Shown here one piece after another: positions 32,249 to 39,217 of a stretch of DNA of 39,217 nucleotides; positions within the stretch are counted from its first letter, which is position 1; every line of letters begins with the position of its first letter. The position numbers were made by a program, and so were the translations under genes. Under the pieces are notes generated by a model. The model saw only the letters and a program-made list of their open reading frames with translations. It had not been told where the DNA came from and did no database searches. The DNA comes from Saccoglossus kowalevskii (taxonomy: Eukaryota > Hemichordata > Enteropneusta > Harrimaniidae): the NCBI RefSeq assembly GCF_000003605.2, contig NW_003112486.1:30354-69570 (forward strand), given 5' to 3'.

Positions 32249-32692
32249 AGTGTGGAGAACCCCGTGGAGAAGAATTTACCCCTGATATTAGGACCAAATT
32301 TGTTCCTTATATTTGTTCCTTATCAATGATATCTACACTTCTTCAGAAATTTTTAATTTTAGGCTTTATGCAGACGACTCGAATTTATTTTACACAATTA
32401 AAAATACTAATAATCTTGATCACAATAGATAAAAACTTAATATGGAAAAACCACATCTTGGGGGTCAAAGAAAACATCAGCAGACTTACGAGTATTTCCT
32501 TAAACTTCATCGAATTGTTCCTCAATCTATTCTTGCCATAATTTATAATTCTCTAATACTCCCGTATTTCATATGGTTTAGAGGTAAGGGGTAATACCTA
32601 TTCTACTTATTTAAATGAGATATTTCTTATTCAAAAAAAAATTATTAGAATAATTACTTTTAGTGATAGACATGCACACTTAGCACCATTTT

Positions 32693-33013
32693 TTGGATAT
32701 ATTCAAACAACACAAATTACAACTAGCCATACTTGTCCACGATGTTATTGATACCAGATTGCCATACATTTTCCGAGATTACTACGCCCCAATTTGTCAT
32801 TCACATAGTACCAGAGAAAAACAAAGAAATAATCTTAAAATCCCCCAAATTAATCATAAAGCGAGAGAGTTCACCATTAAGTATGCAGGAGGAAAACTAT
32901 GGAATAGCATTCCAACTCATATCAGGAATATACAATGTAGGATCACTTTTAAAAAGAATAGAAAAATTACCTACAAGCTAGTTACACATAATTTCCAACT
33001 TAAAAATATATAA
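32693..33013 (+). pseudogene. LINE C-terminal domain fragment
   Basis: A 106-residue frame with MDIFKQHKLQLAILVHDVID, then LPYIFRDYYAPICHSHSTRE and REFTIKYAGGKLWNSIPTHI. This is the conserved post-RT tail of many invertebrate CR1/Jockey-type LINEs. Probably close to the natural C-terminus. Confidence 0.8.
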
Positions 33014-33295
33014 AAAAAAATAATATTTTATTAAATTGCATTCCTTGCACTTCCAGATTGTTTTGACTGTCTCACTACTATTCGTATTTTCTATTTATGT
33101 TAAAGTGAACATAACGCCCAGTTAATATCTTGTAATCTGTGATTTACAGCACAGGGGCTGGACTCGATTAATTGCTAATCGCAACTATTTTCCACCCCTA
33201 TTCCATTTGTATATTTTTGTTTATATATATTTTGTGTGTTGTTAAGACTTGCTTTTTTGTTTGTTTGAAATAAACATCAATCTATCTATTTATTT

Positions 33296-33865
33296 GCAAT
33301 AGCATGACCACTCGTCCTTGTCAGTCAATACCTTTTCAATTGATTAAACTCTAATCTTAGACTAATACATTTTTTTGAGCAGGCATATCCACCAGTCAGC
33401 CCTGCCTGTTTAGAATATACTGCCACCAAATTTCTATACTTCAATCCTTAGCGCATTTCCCATTCATATATATCTCCGTTCCAGACAATGAATCTGAACG
33501 ATATCAGCAAATCTATCGCTATATTATTTCAGTTCCGTGGTCACCAAGAATTAGATGAGTGCCGCTAGCAAATAAAATTGCTAAATAGACATCAAGGGTG
33601 TCACGATTTTGGGGTCATTGTTGGGGAACCACTTCGAATCATCCAGGGAGAAAATAAGAATCATAATTATTGCTTAGCATTCATAGTAAGCAGCTCAACA
33701 TGCAGCTCAGGTATTTTACAAGATTTAATGTTTGGTTTTCCAAGGCAATCAGGTATTGATAAATTGCCAAAAATGTCATGTAATCATCCTTTTTTATTAC
33801 TTTTTTTTTATAAAATAGGGTCATTTTATGACCCTGCTGTTACATCACACATCTTATTTAATTGA
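33296..33865. other. Intergenic DNA, nothing recognised
   Basis: AT-rich, with one chance-like + strand open frame at 33578-33865. Confidence 0.35.
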
Positions 33866-34025
33866 ACATGTTTATTAAACATTTCATGTTTCTCATTAAA
33901 ACACACTGTTTTAATTGAAAACAAACTGTTGTAATTAAAAACATGTGTATTATATAATAATTATATAAAACACTTGTATTTTCTATCAGAACATTAGTGT
34001 TTTAGTATTTTTAGAAAAGTGTTTT
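33866..34025. repeat. Degenerate ~20-bp tandem repeat
   Basis: Successive units of about 20-28 bp end in (A)AAAC or GAAC: for example TTTCATGTTTCTCATTAAAAC, ACACTGTTTTAATTGAAAAC and AAACTGTTGTAATTAAAAAC. About six diverged units, a decayed minisatellite. Confidence 0.5.
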
Positions 34026-34139
34026 AGGGAGTTATTAAAATACGTTTTGATGAAAATTAAGCATTAAGTGTTTTACGGGAATATGAATATAAATATAAAT
34101 GTGTAATTGAAGTGATAGAAAGTGAGAACTTATGTTTTG

Positions 34140-34620
34140 ACCTTTGTGCGTCCGTGTGTCTATGCATCCGTGTGTGCGTGCGTACGTCCGAACCTGTATC
34201 TTAGACATGTCTGGACCAATCACAATCAAACTTCATTTATGCACATCGATTTGTTTACATGCTTGGACGTTATGGGAACTTGATGCACGTCATTTTATTT
34301 TTCAGATCAGATTCAAAATGGATGACTGCTGGCCATTTTGTTTAAATGAATGCACTTCTACAGCCATATCTCTGATATGCTTTGACTGATTATGTTCAAA
34401 TTTTGTATATTCATTTTACATCACGTTATAGATGTATTGATGTATTCAAAATGGCCGACTGGTGGCCATTTTGTTTTAATTAATGTTGTTCCACTACAGC
34501 TGTTCCATGACTGTTCCACTGATATCTGAAAAACCGCTCATTGGATTTTGATGAAACGTGGTAAATAGATGCCCTGGGAAAATGAATAAACCTGATTTGT
34601 TTCTTGTTGAAATCAATGTG
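34140..34620 (+). repeat. Dispersed repeat with 133-bp internal tandem and hairpin core
   Basis: Begins with a GTGTGTGCGTGCGTACGTCC-type tract, then phrases such as ACCAATCACAATCAAACTTCA and CCATATCTCTGATATGCTTTG. A 27-bp core recurs at 34314-34340 and 34447-34473, 133 bp apart; the second copy is a perfect hairpin, CAAAATGGCC(GACTGGT)GGCCATTTTG. Related, more diverged sequence occurs at 38390-38890. Non-coding; strand arbitrary. Probably a non-autonomous interspersed repeat family. Confidence 0.6.
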
Positions 34621-34679
34621 ATATAAGTACCGTTGTTGATAGGGACATGCAACTTGTGCATGTATATAAGGGGGTCAAT

Positions 34680-34835
34680 AAACTAACTCTGCGACGCGAT
34701 TGTGCGACTCGCCGAATGTCGAATATTGCACTCTGCGAAAGGGTCGCAGTGTCACTCTGCGAAAAGGACGATTCTCATTGGTTGGTTGATCGAAAAACAC
34801 GAATCCCAATGGTCGATACCCATAATATTACTTCT
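34680..34835. promoter_or_regulatory. CpG-rich island-like patch with CCAAT boxes
   Basis: About a dozen CpG in 150 bases within an otherwise CpG-poor region, with a direct repeat CACTCTGCGAAA (34728-34739 and 34753-34764), ATTGGTTGGTTG and CCCAATGG. Possibly the promoter/5' region of the LINE that begins nearby, or an unrelated promoter. No transcript start can be assigned. Confidence 0.3.
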
Positions 34836-35420
34836 TATTTACAGTGTAAGGTTTGACTGCATGCCTTATGGAAAAATTAAGTTTTAAATGGTAAAAAAGT
34901 GTGTAAACACTATGTACCGGTGACATGCCGCACTGTTCGGTGATCTGCAAGCACATGGAAGACAAATTGTGGGACCAAACAAATGACACAAGGTTTACGG
35001 TGATTAAACACAACACTGGCTACACAAAACAATGGAGTACACAACAGTTTACTGAGGAAATAGAGAAAAATGAACGGTTTGACAACGAATGTCTGAACAC
35101 AATTTTAATGATGTTCTGAAATAATAGGAGTGAGGAAATTTTAGTAAAACTTCGCCAGGCTAAACAGCAATATACAACTATTATTTCATCAAACAAAGAA
35201 GGAATATCATCATAAGAGAGTGAGAAGGTTAAATCTGCAGCAAGGGAAAGAAATTCAAAAGAATGTTGGTCCCTGTTTAAAACCAGCGTGCATAGCCCAT
35301 CTGAGAATATATCTTCCACGGAGTGGTACGAGTACTTTAAGTCGCTTTTTAACCCAATTAGTATGGTAGCAGATCAGGAAACTGAATATATACGTCGACT
35401 ATTTAATATCATTCTGGAAA

Positions 35421-35909
35421 GTGGTAATTTCTCTAAATTATAAAAAGGGTGCTAGAAACCATCCTAATAATTATAGAAGTATTACCTTGCTTTGTGTCCT
35501 TGGTAAAGTATTTACCCAGATTGTATGTGTAAGATTGCAAACAAGGTTTGATATTTGTAGTAAAACAGTAGAAAAGCAAGCAGGCTTTAGAAAAGGATAT
35601 AGAACTGTAGATAATATTTTTATTCTAAGTACAATAATTAACAAGTATTTGTCTCGGCAACGGGGAAGAGTATACGTGGCATTTGTCGATTTCGAAAAGG
35701 CGTTTGACAGAGTAAACCATTATACTTTGTTTTATAAATTAGCGAAAACTAGACTGTGGGGTAAGTTATTTAAATTATTGTACTCACTATATCGCATAAT
35801 ATCAGCTGGTGTTAAAATGTCGCATGGTTTAACTGATGTTTTCAACTGTAGTTCCGGACTTCAACAAGGCTCGATTATATCTCCACTGTTATTCTATTTT
35901 TTTCATTAA
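35421..35909 (+). pseudogene. LINE reverse transcriptase, C-terminal palm missing
   Basis: A 162-residue frame with HPNNYRSITLLCVLGKVFTQ (block 2), KQAGFRKGYRTVDNIF (block 2a), VAFVDFEKAFDRVNH (block 3, catalytic Asp) and LQQGSIISPLLF (block 4). The next expected block, the double-aspartate active site, is absent; the sequence jumps to post-RT material. The start is inside the domain. Confidence 0.88.
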
Positions 35910-36194
35910 TGATATTGGTCATTAATACGTCTTTTTAATAAGATATTTAGATCGTCTTTCAACTTATTGTCAACAATGCAAATTGTCAGTGAACATATCA
36001 AAAACTACAATCATTGTATTCAGAAGGGGTGGGCGGTTGAAAAAACCATGAGAGCTGAGTTTTCGGAGGAAAACGAATTGAAGTGGTACCGTTTTATAAT
36101 TATTTAGGAATCGTGTTTTCATCCTTCGGAGCTTATTTTCAAGCACAGTAAACAATCGCAAATCAGGCCAGCAAATGTATTTTTATCTGAAAAA

Positions 36195-36979
36195 ATGTTT
36201 ACGGCATTACAAATACTTACCAATCAATTTGCTATTTACATTGTTCGATTCAAAGGTACTAGCGATTTTATTAAATGGTACCGAAAATTGGGGGTTTCAC
36301 GATGCCAAGCATATAGAAAATATGAATGTAGGCGACAACACATCCACTCTTGCATTAAGAGGGGAATTGGGGCGTTATACCCTAAAAGTACAAACGTTTT
36401 TACATATTATTGAATATTGATTGCATATACTAAGGATGAATGAAAGTAGATATGTTTTTAAGTGTTATCAATTTCAGAATTGTAAATCTCAAAATAATCA
36501 ACAATATTGGGCATTATCAGTTTAAAAAATCATTATTTTTATATGGTATGGGGAAGCTTGGCTATCACATGGGGTGGGAAATGAATTGACATTTTTAAAT
36601 ATATTTAAGCCACGTTGCGGAGATATAGGGCTTGCAACAGCGGCCAGCTGCAGTAAATGACAGCCCAAAACTTGTAACATATAGATGTTTTAAAACCATT
36701 TTTGGCTGCGAGAGTTATTTACTTAATTTTGATAGATCACATTTGTTAAATGTGCTTTGTAAGTTTAGAATATCACCACATACTTTACACATTGAGACAG
36801 GTAGGAGACAAAACGTTTCTAGAAATGAACGATACTGTAATTTTTGTCGTGATATCGTTGAAGACGAGTTTCATTTCCTGTTATGCTGTCCACTTTGTTC
36901 TGACATAAGGATAACATACTTACCAGCTTATTATTATACTTACCCAGATCCAATTAAATTTAATAACTTAATGAAATAA
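36195..36979 (+). pseudogene. LINE C-terminal domain with zinc-binding motif
   Basis: Frames at 36175-36420 and 36632-36979 together cover the post-RT region: LYPKSTNVFTYY, then ESYLLNFDRSHLLNVLCKFR, ISPHTLHIETGR and the C-x2-C...H...C segment RYCNFCRDIVEDEFHFLLCC. This zinc-binding tail is common in L2/CR1-like LINEs of invertebrates. Frameshifts separate the two frames. Confidence 0.75.
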
Positions 36980-37141
36980 TGCAAACAAATAACAAACACT
37001 TACAAAGAAAAATAGCATGCTATTTAATACAGGCATATACTATACGAGATAGTATTAAAAAAAAATGTGTTTTTCTTTTCTTTTGTAACCTTTACTAGCA
37101 CTTCTTGTATTTATTATATTGTATAATAAAGGCCAAAGTAC

Positions 37142-37168
37142 TGAATAAATTATATTATATTATATTAC
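37142..37168. repeat. (ATATT)n microsatellite at LINE 3' end
   Basis: Repeated TATAT/ATATT pentamers directly after AATAAA-containing sequence. Likely the LINE tail. Confidence 0.7.
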
Positions 37169-38389
37169 TAGCTAGAAAAATTAAATAGTGTAACGTGCAC
37201 GTTGGTGTTGACTGTCTATTTACGGTGTACCGTTATCGCCATTTTAAGTTGTAAGGCTTCGTCCTAACGACTATGCTCATTAGCATACGCGGCAGTTTCA
37301 AAGCGAGAGGAACGCAAAGTACTTTACGGGTTCTACGACCAATAAATCACAATAAATCACATCAAACCAGACAGACGATTTACAGCATTTTACGAGTAGA
37401 AATGAGATTTTTACCAACATCATTTAACTCAAAATGTGAAGTGACAGGGGGTTAGTTAACCCGTTTTTCTGGAAAACGGAACCATATTTCAAAACCACAA
37501 CAGGACTTTTCTGAAAGCTGATAAAATTTGCTTTAAAATGATATATGTTGTGCGAGTATGTATGAGGGGTGTATTAAACTCGAAAATAATACCTTATTTT
37601 GGTATTCCCCGCTCGCCTATAATGTTTGAACGAATTATTTGTTTGTTATCTAGATGTGGTATAATTCAATAATAATGAAACTTAAGATAACTTGTAAGTT
37701 GTGCATACATGTAGACTAATTTAGCCTTGAAATTCACTTTCCACTGTAGGTTAAAATGTTGGCAAATAATTTCAACGTTCAAGTTGGAAATCAGTGATGG
37801 TACCAGTAAGAGAAACATGATTGAAGCCACTTCATGTGAATTGGTTAGATACAATACAGCTTTTGTGCAACCTGTCATATTTTTTCCATGTTTCACATTC
37901 ATCAAATTAAGGTTATGTATTTGGCACATTTGTTTCACCCATTGTACCATTCATTGATCACATCAACTTATTGCATTTCCATCTTAACTTCAAACACTAG
38001 AGATCTAAAAGTTCTTATAAGTTCATGAAAAAGGCAAAACAAAATTATCACAGCTGAGTCCGTCTCCTTCTGCTCCTCATCGTGATGCGCTAGGGGTATT
38101 AAATGGATGAGATGAATGAGATAATGCAATGAATGTGTATAACGGGTTAGGCAGAAGCTGTACTGTGTCTCTGGTCAGTATATCATACGTCAATGTAAAC
38201 AGAAAACTCAGATGTCTGGAAAGCTTAAATACAAGATGTCTGTAATCCGAAATGACCTTTACTGCACTCTGTATTGAAGAAATACTTTTGAATAGAAAAC
38301 TGGTTTACTTCATACTTTATTGTGCAGGATCACATTGTAGGACTGCTTGTATATATTAATAGTCCCAGTTCAGACACAGTCCAAAGATA
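37169..38389. other. Intergenic DNA, nothing recognised
   Basis: No motif-bearing frame. Overlapping open frames on both strands at 37666-37957 look like chance. Confidence 0.35.
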
Positions 38390-38890
38390 GGCACTTACAA
38401 AATTGAGCTCCGTCCGTATCTCTGAAATGCCTGAACTGAATACCGGTACATTCAAACTTCATACATAAATCCCACATCTAAGGATACATATCTCGGTATA
38501 CACATCTATTTCTTTCACATGTATGTTTGTTCAAAGTTAGTACATACAGCGAACATTATGAAAAACCTTTTTGATGTTCATCGTTTTGTTTTTCAGATTT
38601 TTCCAAACGGCTGACCACTTCCAAACTTCACACATACATTGTTTTGACGATCAAGATGACCAAATTGTGGCAATTTTTATGATTAAATAGCCATATCTCA
38701 AACACACAATCGCAATCAAACTTTACAACTTCATACATCATGTCATTTTCAGGTATCAGCTCTACAATTATGTAGTATGGAAACTTCACGCTTTCATGGA
38801 CATGCATATACCCGGTATGTGATTAATAGCTACAGTCATACCAATTGTTCTAAACTCTGAAATAGTGTAGATCCACTACATATGTGTCAC
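38390..38890 (+). repeat. Second, diverged copy of the dispersed repeat
   Basis: Shares phrases with 34140-34620: TATCTCTGAAATGCCTGAACT, TTTTTCAGATTTTTCCAAACGG-type, GATGACCAAATTGTGGCAATTT, and ATAGCCATATCTCAAAC followed by CAATCGCAATCAAACTT. More diverged than the first copy, and the hairpin core is decayed. Confidence 0.5.
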
Positions 38891-39217
38891 ACATTCTATC
38901 TCAATATGTATGAATACTCCAAAGTAAATTTTTCTATATTTTGTGAAATAGTAATTTTAATATGCAATGTAAATATTGATGTTTTATAATAATCTTCATG
39001 TAATAAATTTGCTATATTTACAATCAAGGCTTTCTCATAATAGAATAAACTTACCATACATACACTGTGATAATGTGTAAAATATTGAGTGTCCTTAATT
39101 CAGTATTGAGCTAACAAAAGCATCAGACATGCCGTGACCAGTTGGGTTATAATTTTTTTTGTTTGAAGTTTGTTAAATGCTAATAATCACTTTCTGTGGG
39201 AACTTATTGATTGTATG
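38891..39217. other. Intergenic DNA, nothing recognised
   Basis: AT-rich tail of the window with no feature I can support. Confidence 0.35.

Larger units (their letters stand above)
30590..33295 (+). mobile_element. LINE relic interrupted by a mariner and an LTR-like insert
   Basis: 5'-truncated + strand LINE. 30605-30665 encodes MGNYRPISSLPMIS (RT block 1-2 region); the mariner occupies 30667-31310; RT resumes at 31313 (KLFEKSMNKQLG, HQYGFRKN) and runs to 31643; an LTR-like insert follows; RT resumes at 32285 in a broken frame (ILGPNLFLIF, then RLYADDSNLF-like residues near 32355-32390), and the C-terminal frame at 32693-33013 closes with AGGKLWNSIPTHIRNIQC. The 3' UTR has AATAAA at 33269-33274 and ends in CTATCTATTTATTT. 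A deletion of about 10 bases removed the QGS codons of the GVPQGSILGP block next to the LTR insertion. Confidence 0.88.
34925..37165 (+). mobile_element. LINE relic with reverse transcriptase and zinc-finger tail
   Basis: Plus-strand LINE of a family different from the one at 30590. The pre-RT region (34925-35400) is in two frames and includes ERNSKECWSLFKTS and STEWYEYFKSLFNP. RT core at 35421-35909; a C-terminal domain at 36632-36979 with a CxxC...H-x(4,5)-C arrangement (RYCNFCRDIVEDEFHFLLCC). The 3' end has AATAAA hexamers and an ATATT microsatellite (about 37142-37168). Deletions removed the RT start (the segment before ILESGNFS at 35410), a few codons near 35440, and the catalytic YADD block after 35909, so it is dead. 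Confidence 0.87.

Noticed and set aside
1-39217. CRISPR arrays, bacterial operons, toxin or defence systems
   Set aside because: The sequence is eukaryotic (spliced genes, LINEs, mariners); no regularly spaced identical repeats with unique spacers were seen.

Overview
This is a gap-containing (255 N) piece of an AT-rich animal genome. Spliced genes with consensus GT/AG introns, long introns, abundant decayed LINEs, mariner copies, a Penelope-like fragment and a Polinton/Maverick capsid relic all point to a marine invertebrate, probably a lophotrochozoan such as a mollusc or brachiopod. The phylum is inferred from the element mix and is not proven. No tRNA, rRNA or CRISPR array is visible.

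Host genes. (1) At the left edge, on the + strand, is the catalytic exon of a GT32-like glycosyltransferase (832-1788) with a DXD motif. Its 5' exons lie outside what I can recognise. (2) The main gene is on the - strand, 29778 down to 18136. I assembled it from five exons with matching splice sites and phases: a signal-anchor exon, a long exon, and three short exons. Together they encode a predicted 457-residue type II Golgi/ER protein of the GDP-fucose protein O-fucosyltransferase (O-FucT) superfamily. Immediately downstream, at 17297-16199, lies a second version of the last two exons (4b, 5b). It has identical exon lengths, the same phases and intact splice sites, but only about 60% amino-acid identity, and no second copy of exons 1-3 accompanies it. 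The simplest reading is one gene with two alternative 3'-terminal cassettes, giving two O-FucT isoforms of equal length. This is the most interesting feature of the window.

Mobile elements. Four LINE relics are present: + strand 1796-3180; - strand 4790-9800, with a zinc-ribbon/coiled-coil ORF1, endonuclease and reverse transcriptase; + strand 30590-33295; and + strand 34925-37165. Two related mariner copies (6489-7601 and 30667-31310) sit inside two of these LINEs with TA duplications, and an LTR-like insert (31644-32248) sits in the third LINE as well. A decayed Polinton/Maverick major-capsid fragment (about 10690-11660, -) and a Penelope-like reverse-transcriptase fragment (14708-14935, -) lie between the - strand LINE and the O-FucT gene. 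Two foldback elements, a pair of related dispersed repeats (34140-34620 and 38390-38890), a degenerate minisatellite and several microsatellites complete the picture.

The two host genes both look like secretory-pathway glycosyltransferases, but nothing in the sequence links them functionally. The rest of the window is intron and intergenic DNA in which I see no convincing gene, except one unexplained 199-codon open frame inside intron 2 on the opposite strand (24251-24850).
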